Below, piece by piece: positions 10,975-21,984 of a DNA stretch of 64,000 nt (positions are counted from its first letter, which is position 1; each line of letters opens with the position of its first letter). Origin of the DNA: Centrapalus pauciflorus (Eukaryota > Streptophyta > Magnoliopsida > Asterales > Asteraceae); contig JAANYP010000798.1 of NCBI GenBank assembly GCA_020465985.1, forward strand, positions 367,001-431,000. The letters run 5' to 3'. The translations under genes were made by a program, and so were the position numbers. The notes beneath the pieces are model-generated. The model saw only the letters and a list, made by a program, of their open reading frames with translations. It did not search any database and was not told where the DNA came from.

Positions 10975-11065
10975 AAGAACAGTCATCTATGGACTCCTCC
11001 CATGTAAAATCAAAAAATCGTGTGGCATCAAACTCGTAATCGAGATCGATTTCCACAGTAGTTAA
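10975..11065 (-). pseudogene. Possible TPX2-like first-exon fragment
   Basis: On the minus strand the frame contains EIDLDYEFDATRFFDFTWEE, which resembles the acidic/aromatic N-terminal motif of plant TPX2-type microtubule proteins (spindle assembly). The expected start codon is GTG in this copy and the match is only about 25 residues. It lies between the DDB1 fragments and the Helitron 5' end, in the same orientation. The family call rests on memory of a short motif and is tentative. Confidence 0.3.
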
Positions 11066-11960
11066 AGAGAGTTATCCCTTGATGATCAGAACAGCAAAAT
11101 GAAACATTCATCACTCAACCTTCAAGTTATGAAACCCTAGATCTCAAATTCTACAAAGAAATTCACAAGAAACAACCGTTGATGATCACACCAACAAATA
11201 GCTACACACACCAACAAATAGCTTGACATTAGGTTCTGTCTTTTTTTTAGATAAACATCTTCTAGGTTTCTTCATATGTATTTATCAACATTGGTTTCAA
11301 TAAAACTATAAGACACACCAAAAACGATAAACAAACTGCCTTTTCAAAATATAGCCTGATTGTATAATTTTATTTTATTCTTTCAAATGCTTTGTTCGTC
11401 TATATAGTGATTAATCAAAATCCACTTGTGATTTAGTTCACCAATTCGTGTGCAAAACCTAATTTAGTTGAACAAATCAACAAAAAAACCCTTACATTTA
11501 AACAAGAAATCAACAAGTATAAAGATATTTAAAAGAACCTTCAACATCAAGAAACCAAATGTGATGCAGGCCTGCGTTTAAGATGAAACGATGGTGAAAA
11601 AACCAGATCTGTCGAGAGGTTGTGGTGATCGTCGTTCTTAGATGGTAACCACAAAACTCTTTGAGAAATCGTTGGTGACCGATGAATTAACTAGAAAACC
11701 ATTTGAGACGGTGGTGGAGCTTGAATGTAAAGAGAGGGAATTCGACTTCGTTGGGGCAGAAAACGATGGTGGAGCTTCAATGTAGAGAGATGGATGATTA
11801 TGTGCAGTGGTGGTCTGCAGGTTAAAATGTAGAGTTCGGGAGTGAAGATAAATGGAAGATTTTGACAGACTAAACTTGAAATGTAGCGTGGGGGAGAGGA
11901 AGAGTTATTTCTCTTCCCAATTCACCGTTTTCCAAAGCAGCAGTGTGCACCGGTTTCTAT
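11066..11960. other. Putative Helitron interior or captured 5' flank
   Basis: No coding region recognised. The sequence has no strong repeats and may include untranslated flank taken along with the captured fragments. Confidence 0.35.
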
Positions 11961-12136
11961 AATTCAAATATGTGAAGTTGAGAGTTGTAAAGAAGCTTGT
12001 GCAACAAATGATTGTACATCATGCTTCAAACATTTGTACCTCTTAAAATTCAGACAACTGCTTTAAGAAGTTGTACTTTATGTAAAAAAATTTGTTTTCA
12101 AGACCTTAAGCTAAATGCTTTATAAAGGAGTATAGA
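11961..12136 (-). mobile_element. Helitron 5' terminus (minus strand)
   Basis: Read on the minus strand from 12136 the sequence begins A|TCTATACTCCTTTATAAAGC. It continues with a TACATAAAGTACAAC segment and GAATTTTAAGAGGTACAAA, closely matching the 5' end at 4742 and the remnant at 3411. The TC start after an A fits Helitron rules. No hairpin-CTRR 3' end was found between here and the hAT element. Its partner may be the 3' end at 3413, giving a 8.7-kb element that contains the DDB1-like fragments and later insertions. Confidence 0.55.
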
Positions 12137-12147
12137 TATAGGAGTAA

Positions 12148-12149
<2 letters not shown>

Positions 12150-12220
<71 letters not shown>
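12150..12220. repeat. (TA)n microsatellite, about 70 bp
   Basis: Uninterrupted TA dinucleotides between the Helitron 5' end and a foldback element. Open frames across it are compositional artefacts. Confidence 0.95.
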
Positions 12221-12223
<3 letters not shown>

Positions 12224-12226
12224 GTG

Positions 12227-12492
12227 GGTTCAATGGAGAACCTTATGCATCGAAGAACCTTGGAGAACCACAATATATCGCTAGAAAAACTGAAATGCAT
12301 CACGTAGAAATCGATGCATCACGCGGGAATTTGATACATCAAATGGAAATAATGTAAAAATCGATGCATCACTCGAGAATTTGATGCATCACGTGGAAAT
12401 AATGATGTATTACGGGGGAATTGTGATGCATTTGTGGTGGTGCATGGAGGTTCTTCAAGGTTTTTTGATGCATGGAGGTTCTCCATTGAACC
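12227..12492. mobile_element. Foldback/MITE element with GGTTCAATGGAGAACC ends
   Basis: The left end GGTTCAATGGAGAACC is mirrored exactly by GGTTCTCCATTGAACC at the right end. A second nested inverted pair uses AAGAACCTT/GGTTCTTCAAGG. The interior repeats GATGCATCACG-like units five or more times. It has no coding potential. The (TA)n tract abuts the left side, so a TA-type target is possible, but the superfamily is not settled. Confidence 0.7.
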
Positions 12493-12493
12493 T

Positions 12494-13239
12494 ATTCAAG
12501 ATCAATTGGGTACCATATTAGACTGGGTTACCGGCGAACCATTTATAGTCAATCATTTATCATTAAAACCATTAAATATAACATAAATTTTGCTTAAAAT
12601 TCTTTCCCACATTAATTAATGTTGGGGGTAAAAATGGTATTAAAAAAATTAAATTAGAATCAAAGATTCTGTGTATCTCATGAAAATCTCCATTTTACTT
12701 AATATCATATATTACACCCATACTGAACATGTGCAACGATGACAGTCCATAAACCACGATTGAACATGTTCAATACCGTCAATATTGGTTTATCACCATA
12801 ATGGTTAACAGCGACAAAAAAACACAATAAACTCTGACTGCACATGTTCAATAACGTGTAAATGAAATTGAACCTTCACGAAGGGTTTGAAGAAAATATT
12901 AAATACATTTATTTGACACATCTGGTTGAACATGTTCACTAAAACTCATTGTCGAATCCAATTGAACATGTGCACTAAAACTCATTGACGAATCCGATTG
13001 AACATGTTCACTAATACCCATTTGTCGAATCCAATTGAACATGTTCATTAAAACTCATTTTGAAATTTAATATAGATTTGTTATGGAAGTAAATCCCTAT
13101 AATTAAGGGAACTATTATATTATTAGTTGTCATCTATTATTTAATATAAATCTAATTGACTATATTACCCTTTTAAACTTATAACCAAACATGGGTGGAC
13201 TCCGATTCCCCAGTCTAACATGGTACCCCATTGAACCCG

Positions 13240-13243
<4 letters not shown>
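12494..13243. mobile_element. GAACATGTTC-palindrome TIR element, copy A
   Basis: The left terminus TTCAAGATCAATTGGGTACC... and the inverse right terminus (CCAGTCTAACATGGTACC...) form TIRs of about 45 bp. The interior carries a run of roughly 36-bp units, each with a GAACATGTTC or one-off variant (between 12732 and 13050), separated by CACTAAAACTCATTGTCGAATCC-like spacers. It is non-coding. It lies directly next to copy B in the same orientation, separated only by (TA)n. Confidence 0.75.
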
Positions 13244-13272
<29 letters not shown>

Positions 13273-13278
<6 letters not shown>

Positions 13279-13985
13279 GATCAATAGGGTACCATGTTAG
13301 ACTGGGGTACCGAGGAATCAATTATAGCCAACAATAAATTATTAAAATCATTAAAATATAATATAAATTTTGCTTAAAATTCTTTCCACATTAATTAATG
13401 TTGAGGGTAAAAATGGTATTGAAAATGGTTAAAATCGTTAGTTAATATGATTATTTACACCCAAACTGAACATGTGCAATAATGACACTCCATAAACCAC
13501 GATTGAATATGTTCAATACCGTCAATATTGGTTTATCACCAAAACGGTTAACAGTGACTAAAAACACAATAAACCCCGATTGCACATGTTTTATAACGTG
13601 TAAATGAAATTGAACATTCACGAACGGTTTGATGAAAATAATAAATACAATTATTTAACACCTCCGGTTGAACATGTTCACTAAAACCGATTGTCGAATC
13701 CAATTGAACATGTTCACTAAAACCCATTGTCGAATCCGATTGAACATGATCATTGAAACCATTTGTCGAATCCAATTGAACATGTTCATTAAAACACGTT
13801 TTGAAATTTATTATAGATATGTTATGGAAGTAAATCCCCATAATTAATGTAGATATTAATTTATTAGTTGTAATCTATTATTTAAGAAAAAACTAATTGA
13901 CTATATTACCCTTTTAAACTTATAACCAAACATGGATGGACTCCGGTTCCCCAGTCTAACATGGTACTCCACTGATCCTGACCCT
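13273..13985. mobile_element. GAACATGTTC-palindrome TIR element, copy B
   Basis: Same organisation and orientation as copy A, with TIRs TTCAAGATCAATAGGGTACC / inverse ending in GATCCTGACCC. The palindrome array at about 13665-13800 has four units of 36 bp (TTGAACATGTTCACTAAAAC type). A 97-codon open frame across the array is a by-product of the 36-bp (12-codon) periodicity. TA tracts flank both sides, consistent with TA target sites. Confidence 0.8.
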
Positions 13986-14079
13986 ATATATATGTGCATA
14001 TATATATATAGGCGCGCACACACACATCTACACACATTTATGAAATCGTCTCCACCAATGACGATTTTTCTTCTTCTTC

Positions 14080-14785
14080 TTTTTAATTTTAAATTTAAAT
14101 TTTCGTAATACACCATCATCTTAGTGTTATATTTTATTTGGCCCTCTTATTTTAATAAATTTTCATTTAGTTCTCTTTTAACGTTTATTATTACAACATT
14201 TTCTTACATATACTTAATATTATGATTTTAATTATATTTATGTTTGTAGTTGTCTTTTGAAACTATTATACGATTTTTATTTTTTTCTTTTATTTTTTAA
14301 TTTTAAATTTAATTTTTTCGTAATACACCATCATCTTAGTGTTATTTTTTATTTTGCCATTTTATCTTAATAAAATTTCATTTAGTCCTCTTTTAACGTT
14401 TATTATTACAACATTTTCTTACATACTTAAAATTTTAATTTTAATTATATTTATGTTTGTAGTTGTTTCAGAAACTATTATATTATGTTTAATTGTATAG
14501 AAAAGACTTTATTATTCAGATGCACAATGCAAAATTCTAATGAAATTATTTTATTTTTTTAATTTTAAACACCATCATCTTAGTGTTATCTTTTATTTAG
14601 TCATTTTATTTTAATAAATTTTCATCTAGTCCTCTTTAACATTTATTATTACAACATTTTTTTACATACTTAAAATTATGATTTTAATTATATTTATGTT
14701 AGTAGTTGTATTCTGAAACTATTATGTTATGTGTAATTATATAAAAAAAAAGACTTTATTATTCAGATGCACGGTACAAAATTCT
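14080..14785. repeat. Triplicated 215-245 bp AT-rich unit
   Basis: The segment with CACCATCATCTTAGTGTTAT, then ATTTTCATTTAGTCCTCTTT, ATTATTACAACATTTT and ATTATATTTATGTTTGTAG recurs in order three times, starting near 14109, 14325 and 14568. Units two and three also share a TTTATTATTCAGATGCAC tail that is missing from the first. Non-coding tandem duplication. Confidence 0.8.
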
Positions 14786-14999
14786 GGGGTGGGAACCTGT
14801 GTCACAAGAAGGCAGTGATGAAGTTGGTGATTGTCGCCTGTTAGTGTTAGAGATTCAGATAGAGGAATGCAAATTATTTTATAATTAAAATGTAATTATT
14901 TAATATTTAGTTTTTTTAATTAAATATGATAATGTATAACATCGAACATTAATAAAGTCTTATGATCATCATCTATATAGAATGTTATATAATTCTATA
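14786..14999. other. Short AT-rich spacer
   Basis: No gene recognised. It leads into the TCTACGTAGA-rich repeat. Confidence 0.4.
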
Positions 15000-16330
15000 T
15001 ATATTTATGTCGATTAACATTACTATTCATAATCTATGTAGAATGTTATGTTTCTTAATATTTCATAGATTTTAATGTTTCTTATACATTTCTGTATCTT
15101 TTTATGCAGATTAACATTACTATTAATAATCTATGCTATTCATAATCTATGTAGATTAACATTACTATTCATAATCTATGTAGAATATTACATAAAATGA
15201 TATGTAAGAACACAGTTTTAACAAATTATTATTCATAATCTACGTAGATTAACAATACTATCCATAATCTATGTAGAGTATCACGTATTCTATGTAGAAA
15301 TACATTATAAACACAGTTAACCGGCGAACATATTCTAATTATCATGTAATCTACGTAAAATATCATGTATTCTATATAGATACAACGATAACAATTTACT
15401 AGTACGACAATAATAATATTTTACATGGATACAAACTAGCTACAATCTATTCTGTATTATATATCATGTATTCTATACAGATACAACAATAACAATATAT
15501 TAGTATAACAATAACAAAATTCTACATAGATACAAAACTAGTTACAATCAATTCTGTATAGAATATCATGTATTCTATATAAAGTATCATATATCTATAA
15601 AAATACAAACAAAATCTAGATATAATAAATAAAGACGTTGAATCATCAAAGACACAACCCTTTGGAACTAGAACCTTCGACGAACCGATGAACGTAATCT
15701 ATGTAGAATGTCAAGTATTCTATGTAGAGTATCGCGTAGAATATCAAGTATCATATATTCTACGTAGATTATCGCAGACGAACTGAAACAAAAAAAAAAC
15801 ATTTTTAACAAAAAAAACAAAAACACATTTTTTAACAAAAAAAAATATCAAAACACATTTTTTAACAAAAAAAAAAAAAACATTCAAATCTTGTGAATCA
15901 TACACAAAAATCTTTTTTTTTTTTTTAACAAAAAACATCTTTGGAAATGATTTTAAACTTTAAAATCTATGTTAAATGAAGTTGTCATATTCTATGTAGA
16001 GTATCAGCGAACATATTCTATGTAGATTATAATGTAATCTATGTAGAACGTCGTGTAAAATGTCAAGTATAATATATTCTACGTAGAGTGACGTAGACGG
16101 ACTTAAACAAAAAAAAAAGATTTTATTTAGACATTTTATCAAACACTTGGTATGCAACTGATATAAAATATACCAAAAACACATTTTTAAACAAAAAATA
16201 AATCATTAATCTTGTAAATCATAAACAAAAAACATACAATAACTACTACATTCATCTTACAAATAATCTTCATTTCTTGACCGTTGGACATCTAGATCTT
16301 CATTTCTTGACCATCTGATTTCCAAATCGT
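15000..16330. repeat. TCTACGTAGA-rich dispersed repeat, copy 1
   Basis: The sequence is dominated by near-palindromic TCTACGTAGA / TCTATGTAGA words alternating with ATCATGTA and ATCATAT. A-rich (ACAAAAACACATTTTTTAAC) blocks lie at 15785-15940. The part around 15990-16260 (GTAGAACGTCGTGTA..., then CACTTGGTATGCAACTGATA) matches the repeats at 33760-34030 and 34300-34560 in the same orientation. Non-coding; no TIR, LTR or Helitron end could be fixed. Confidence 0.7.
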
Positions 16331-16357
16331 AATTTCTTAACCATCCGGCTGAACTTC

Positions 16358-17053
16358 CTACAAAACAACAGAAAAGTAAGGGTCGCCTACAAACTGCTCA
16401 GTGAGACTGTCAAGGCTAGACACTTCGACTCGCATAGATACAAGCAAATTACTCCTCGTGCTCAAAGCATCTGCCACCTGATTAGAAGTTCCAGACTTAT
16501 GTTTCACAACAAAAGTAAATTTCTCCATAAAAGCAAGCCATTGTCCATGCTTATGAGATACTTTGTCTTGACTGCGAATGTGCCTTAAGTAGTCATGATC
16601 CGTGAATAGCACAAACTTATTATGGAACAAATAATGTCGCCAATGCTTCACTGCTTGGACCACTGCATAGAATTCAAGATCGTAAGTATTGTAACGCAGT
16701 TTTGCCCCTGTCAGCTTCTCACTGAAATAAGCAATAGTACATCCTCCCTGACTCAAAACACCCCCAATCTGAACCTTTGAAGCATCCGAGTGCAACTCAA
16801 AGACTTGGGAGAAATCTGACAATATTAGAATTGGTGTTGTCGTGAGCTTTTCCTTAATTAACTGAAAAGCTGACTCTGCCTCGTCGGTTCAAGTAAAAGT
16901 CTTCCATTTCCCTTTTACACACCACTGGTGCCATGATGGAACTGAAGTTTGGTATGAACCGCCTGTAGAATGAGACCAGACCATGAAAACTTCATACGTC
17001 GGTGAGGGGTTTTGGAAATGACCATTGTTTCACAGGAGTAACCTTGGACTCAT
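16358..17053 (-). pseudogene. Ty3/gypsy RNase H fragment
   Basis: The open part (16822-16358, 154 codons) is the RNase H domain of a gypsy polyprotein. It includes ELHSDASKVQIGGVL, a YDLEFYAVVQAVKHWRHYL block with the catalytic Glu, LFTDHDYLRHI, and HKSGTSNQVADALS. Further upstream on the same strand, with frame breaks, is the SFYRRFIPNFSSIMAP end of the reverse transcriptase. Nothing of gag, protease or integrase remains, so this is an isolated truncated fragment. The sequence style suggests a chromovirus-type element, but the lineage was not tested. Confidence 0.85.
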
Positions 17054-17095
17054 ACACTTGTATGCCTTCACTTGAACATATCAAATAAATAAACA

Positions 17096-17163
<68 letters not shown>
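17096..17163. repeat. (TAA)n microsatellite
   Basis: About 22 uninterrupted trinucleotide units directly beyond the gypsy fragment. Confidence 0.95.
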
Positions 17164-17164
<1 letters not shown>

Positions 17165-18439
17165 GACAACATATTAAGAAAATAACACTTTAGTAAAGTT
17201 GTAACAATAAGAAAAAGACTAAATATCAAATATATAGTAATAGGATAAAAGTAATTAAAATATTATAAAAAAAGAGTAATTATTTAGGGACCAAAACTCA
17301 AACAAAGTTAAAAGGGTAAAATGGTCATTAAAAAAAATGACTGGTCAAAAGACTAAAAACATAACAAAACGAAAACCATATGTACTGAAATTGTAATTTT
17401 GACGCGAAAAGTATCGTAAACATCATTTATACATAAGCAAATGGACGGAAATTGTAATTTACCCTAAACTTATTGACTATATTACCTTTTTATACTTATA
17501 ACCGAACATGGGTGGACGGTTCCCCAGTCTAACATAGTACCTCATTTATCCCGACCATATATGTATGTATGTGTGGACGGTTCCCCAGTTTTATAGATTT
17601 ACATATATAAAACTCAAAATTTAATATCATATATACCCAACACAAAATTTTAATATTGTATAAATCCATCTTAAACATTATAAAATCATGTATATCCAAC
17701 TCAAAATTTAATATTGAATAAATTCATCTTAAAATTTATGATATAATATATATTATCCTTGGATGCGGAAGTCACCTTTCTCTTTCCCATTGGGTAGTCA
17801 CTCTAAAAAAGATTCTCTTCTTTCTTTTTTAGTTTAGTGACAGTTCATAAAAAGAATTTTCCTATCATATATACAAAAATCATTTAATAATTTTTAAACC
17901 TCAAGATGTCAGTTATTGCTTAAGAACCATTATACCCTAATTTATTTTTTATTTTAGTTGAAATTCATATGTTTCCTTTATATATTATTTGTCATCGAGT
18001 AAAATTTTATAACCTTTTAAAAATAAAGTTAATATAAAAATTATTTAGTTTTTTTTAATAACCAGCCATGAACAAAAACCACCAACGAAAACCATAATAA
18101 AAAATTAACTTTTTCTAATTCATTTACCTTATATATTTCCTTTATATCTAAATTTGTTGTTGAGCTAAATTTTATAAACTTTAAAAGATAAAATTTAAAA
18201 TATAATTTTTTTTTGTTTTTTAGACTAAACCATTCATTGACAAAACCATGAACCGGAACCAAAATCAGAAATAAACTTTCTTTAATTCATTTATCTTATA
18301 ACTAACGTGATATATAATAGTATGTCTGAATTCTAATACTTAAGTTAATCCAAAAAAAAAAAACATGATACATAATTAAAACTAATATTCACTAGTATAA
18401 ATAAAAATATCAAATGCGGGAAACCAAAAAATCAAAAAA
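17164..18439. other. AT-rich DNA with a fragment of the GAACATGTTC element
   Basis: At about 17463-17590 the sequence matches the right end of copies A and B (GACTATATTACC..., CCCAGTCTAACAT), with GGACGGTTCCCCAG duplicated. The palindrome array is absent. The rest is AT-rich and I see no gene. Confidence 0.5.
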
Positions 18440-18985
18440 AACCGGAGTAAACGGTTAGGGTTCGGATGTTCATTGAAAACCGAACTGTTTTTATAAATTA
18501 ATATAATATTTAAAATATTTTAACTTGTAATCTTGTATAGAACTTTCACTTATAATTTTTTTATAAGACTATTTAGTATTTACTATTTTCTTGATAATTT
18601 AGTAGTTTTTTTAACGTAGTTGTAGGTGTGTCGATATTTTATTTATTATTTTTTATAAAATATGTTCAATGATATCTTCAAAACAAATGAAAATAGATTT
18701 TAAGTGAACATACAACCCAAAAAACCGGACTTAAAGGAAAAAGATAAACATTTTAAGTAAAAAAATCAACCCCAAAAACATGGTTATATACCCAAAAACC
18801 AATCTGAACCTACGAAAACCAAAACCCAATGAGTTTAACTCAAAAATTGAACCGAGTATAACCAAAAAATTGAACCCGAATGAAATTAAAACCGAACGGT
18901 TTCTAAAACCCAAAAACCAAAAAAACGATTGGGTTATAAACCGACCCAAGGTTGTGCAAGCTAACAACAAATGCTTGCAAAATAT
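18440..18985. other. Decayed AACCGAAC-rich sequence, possibly an old hAT MITE
   Basis: Contains GGTTCGGATGTTCATTGAAAACC at one side and many ACCGA/ACCCAA words like those of the clear hAT MITEs at 19843 and 30463. The termini cannot be fixed and no target duplication was found. Confidence 0.3.
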
Positions 18986-19410
18986 ATAATAATAAAGTAC
19001 TGCAGCTAAATTTACTTAGCCATGGAAAATATTTATAATATTTGGATAAAATATATTAGAATTTCCTGTAAATATATTTTCGTTTTTAATATATGAACAT
19101 GAACATATTAACTTTTGATTTTGCTTTTGGTTCATGATTTTGTTAGTGGATGCTTAGTAAAAGACAAAAAAGCTTTAATTTTAAAAATTTATTAAAAGTT
19201 ACTAAAATTAATATTTAATTTCATAACAACATTATATATAAAGGAACATCTAAATAGGAAATAAACAAATGTATAACGATTATTAAGTAATGAATGATTT
19301 ATTTGGATTATATGATATCATCAAGTTTAAGAAATTATATATGATATTAAAAATTTGAGTTAGATATATACGATATTAATCTATTATGAAGTTTCAGAAA
19401 TATAGAATAT

Positions 19411-19786
19411 GGTTTGAGAGAGTACCACTCCTTATGCAGCGCACCAGAGGGTATTACATTTTAAAAAACTTTTTTGAAATTTATTTTTTTCATAGACATG
19501 TTTTAATTAACATTATAAAGATCATATGTAAATTCCACATACATTCACATCTCCTAACCCCTAAAAAATGATTTGAGTGTACACGTACGTAAGTTTGCAT
19601 ATATGTGAACTTGCATTTATGTGATGCATGATTTCATGCACTTAAGATGTGTGAATGTGCGTGAATTTTATGTATCATCTGTGTAATGTTAATTAAAACT
19701 TGTTTATGAAAAACTTTTTCAAAAAAATAAATTTTAAAAGTGGTCCTTTCTGGTGCGCTGCATTATAAGTGGTACTCACTTGAACC
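19411..19786. mobile_element. Foldback element with GGTTYGAG...AGTACCACT ends
   Basis: The left end GGTTTGAGAGAGTACCACTC continues into TTATGCAGCGCACCAGA, and the right end is its inverse (TCTGGTGCGCTGCATTATAAGTGGTACTC...TTGAACC). The TIR is about 42 bp. The AT-rich core contains inverted ATTAACATTA/TAATGTTAAT words. Non-coding. A related copy lies at 21241-21591. Confidence 0.75.
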
Positions 19787-19798
19787 TAAATACAGAAG

Positions 19799-19832
<34 letters not shown>

Positions 19833-19842
19833 TGTATGTATG

Positions 19843-20337
19843 TAGGGCTGTTCATGGACCGGTTCGGTTCGGTTAATAGCAAAAGTGTGAACCGTATTTT
19901 CGGTTTCGGTTACCCGCTTTACGGTTCGGTTTCGGTTTCGGTTATATGCGGTTCGGTTTGCGGATAGTTTCGGATAGTTGTTATCTATTTATAAATAATA
20001 AAAGTATAGAAATATAAAATTTTAAACTTTGATTGTTCCTTAAAATTAAGTTTATTCGTAATAAATATATCAATTACATTAAAAGTTTCATAAAACTACT
20101 TAAAGAAACAAATATTTAATTAAAATGAAACTATAAATATAATATTTTAGCTTGTAATTTATCTATTTATATGTAAATATTTGTGATATGTTTATGTTCG
20201 GTTACCCGCGGTTTATTAAAAATGAAAACCGTAACCGGTCCGTCATATGTCGGTTTTTTCGGATTCGGTTTTTTCGGTTTCGGATTGACCGGTCCGGCTC
20301 GGTTTTTCGGTTTTCCGGTTTCTTTTGAACACCCCTA
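19843..20337. mobile_element. hAT-type MITE (TAGGGSTGTTCA ends) with 8-bp duplication
   Basis: The left end TAGGGCTGTTCA and the right end TGAACACCCCTA are inverse of each other. Both subterminal regions are packed with CGGTTCGGTT/TTTCGGTT words. TATGTATG flanks both sides (19835-19842 and 20338-20345), although the target is itself a (TATG)n tract, which makes the 8-bp duplication less decisive. It encodes nothing; it would depend on a hAT transposase for movement. Confidence 0.8.
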
Positions 20338-20559
20338 TATGTATGTATGTATGTATGAATGTATATAACATTGAAGTTTTGAGTTGGATATGTATTGTAT
20401 TTTAAATTTTAAGAGGCGTATGGAAAATTCTCTTAAAATTTTTGTGATGGTCGAATTTAGTAAATATGGTTATCAGTTAATGTATCAAACTATCAACAAA
20501 AAAATAAGATACGAGAAATAATACATATGTCTAATTCATGTGTCTAAAAATCAATACAA

Positions 20560-21180
20560 TTAATAGGTGACAACTAACTAATTAATAAATCGCTTAATTA
20601 TAAGGATTTACATCCATAACAATATCTTTAATAAAATTCAAAATGGGTTTTAGTGAACATGTTGAGCAATGGGTTTTAGTAAACATGTTCAATCGGATTC
20701 GACAATGAGTTTTAGTGAACATGTTCAAACTTAGGTGTCAAATAAAGGTATTTATTATTTTCATCAAACTGTTCGTGAATGTTCAATTTCATATACACAT
20801 TATTGAGCATTAGCAATCCGGGTTTATGGTGTTTTAAGTCGTTGTTAACCCTTTTGGTGATAAACCATTATTGACGGTATTGTAGACGTTCAATCAAGGT
20901 TTATGGTGTGTGTATTCGATGGGTTCCATATTGTTGATAAACCAAGATTTATGGTGTGTCATCATTGTACATGTTAAGTATGGGTGTAAGAAATGATACT
21001 AACTGAAATGAAGATTTTCATGAGATATACAGAATCTTCGATTCTAATTTAAAATATTCAATACCAATTTTACTCCCAACACTGAATAATGCGAAGAAGA
21101 ATTTTAAGCAAAATTTATATTTTATTTAATGATTTTAATGATAAATGATTGGATATAATTGGTTCCCCGGTACCCCATAT
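20560..21180 (-). mobile_element. GAACATGTTC-palindrome element, copy C (inverted, truncated)
   Basis: It is the reverse of copies A and B: TTTTAGTGAACATGTTC-type units at about 20650-20730, then the GGTTTATGG.GTG and TTTTAAGCAAAATTTATATT blocks, ending GGTTCCCCGGTACCCC. The outermost bases at the right and the whole opposite TIR are missing. Confidence 0.65.
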
Positions 21181-21184
21181 ACAT

Positions 21185-21196
<12 letters not shown>

Positions 21197-21236
<40 letters not shown>
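21197..21236. repeat. (TA)n microsatellite
   Basis: Pure TA run next to a foldback element, the same arrangement as at 12150-12220. Confidence 0.95.
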
Positions 21237-21240
<4 letters not shown>

Positions 21241-21241
<1 letters not shown>

Positions 21242-21591
21242 GGAGTACAACTTATTATGCATCGCATCAAAAGATATCTCTTTTAAAAATAATTTTTTGA
21301 AAATGTTTTCATAAACGTGTTTTAATTAACATTACAAATATGATATATAAACTTCACATGCATTCACAAATTCTAAGTGCATGAAATCATGTATCACATA
21401 AATGTACGTTCACTAACATGCAAATTTATGCAAGTATAAGTTCACATCATTTTTAAAGAGTTAGGAGATATGCATGTATTTGAAATTTACATATCGACTT
21501 TATAATATTAATTAAATATGGAAAAAAAATTAAATTTTTTTAAGTTGATACATTCTGGTACGATGCATAATGAATGATACTTTCTCGAACC
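21241..21591. mobile_element. Foldback element related to 19411-19786
   Basis: The left part AGTACAACTTATTATGCATCGCA is inverse to the right part TACGATGCATAATGAATGATACT, which ends CGAACC. The interior shares ATTAACATTA and CATGAAATCATG words with the copy at 19411. Diverged from that copy but similar in length and layout. Confidence 0.6.
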
Positions 21592-21621
21592 ATGTTCATA
21601 TATACATACATATACATATTA

Positions 21622-21631
<10 letters not shown>

Positions 21632-21716
<85 letters not shown>
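21632..21716. repeat. (TA)n(GA)n compound microsatellite
   Basis: About 48 bp of TA then about 37 bp of GA. Open frames crossing it are artefacts. Confidence 0.95.
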
Positions 21717-21717
<1 letters not shown>

Positions 21718-21839
21718 TGACCTCTTGAAGTGGGTGATTGTATACAACGACCCAAGGCACAAATCTATGAGGGGGGGTTGAGATGGTTTGTCTCATCAGC
21801 AAACTTTAGTTGAAGCTGCATCACGTCAAACATTGAGCT

Positions 21840-21925
21840 AGGGGTTGTTTGTTTACTCTTTAATAAGTCATTCAAAAGTAAAATGACATCATAATGATTC
21901 CATTAAAATGTAAACAAACAGAGCT
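21840..21925. mobile_element. Very short MITE-like inverted repeat
   Basis: GGGGTTGTTTGTTTAC at the left and GTAAACAAACAGAGC at the right form an inverted pair about 85 bp apart. The common TGTTTGTTT end style is that of plant MITEs. No target duplication verified. Confidence 0.4.
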
Positions 21926-21984
21926 TTAGTATACCTAGCCCATTAATTTATTGTGTTTAAAGTTTTAAATATTATTGAAAAAAA

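Noticed and set aside
12106..12303. Open frame across the (TA)n tract, Ile-Tyr repeat
   Set aside because: Pure dinucleotide repeats are open in some frames by chance; the same happens at 21540-21802 and 31672-31908.
13548..13841. 97-codon minus-strand frame with a repeated FSEHVQLDST peptide
   Set aside because: The 36-bp unit is divisible by three, so the frame stays open without selection. It lies inside a non-coding TIR element whose other copies do not keep it.
18731..18989. Plus- and minus-strand frames near 18.8 kb
   Set aside because: AACCGAAC-rich low-complexity sequence like the hAT MITEs; no conserved protein.
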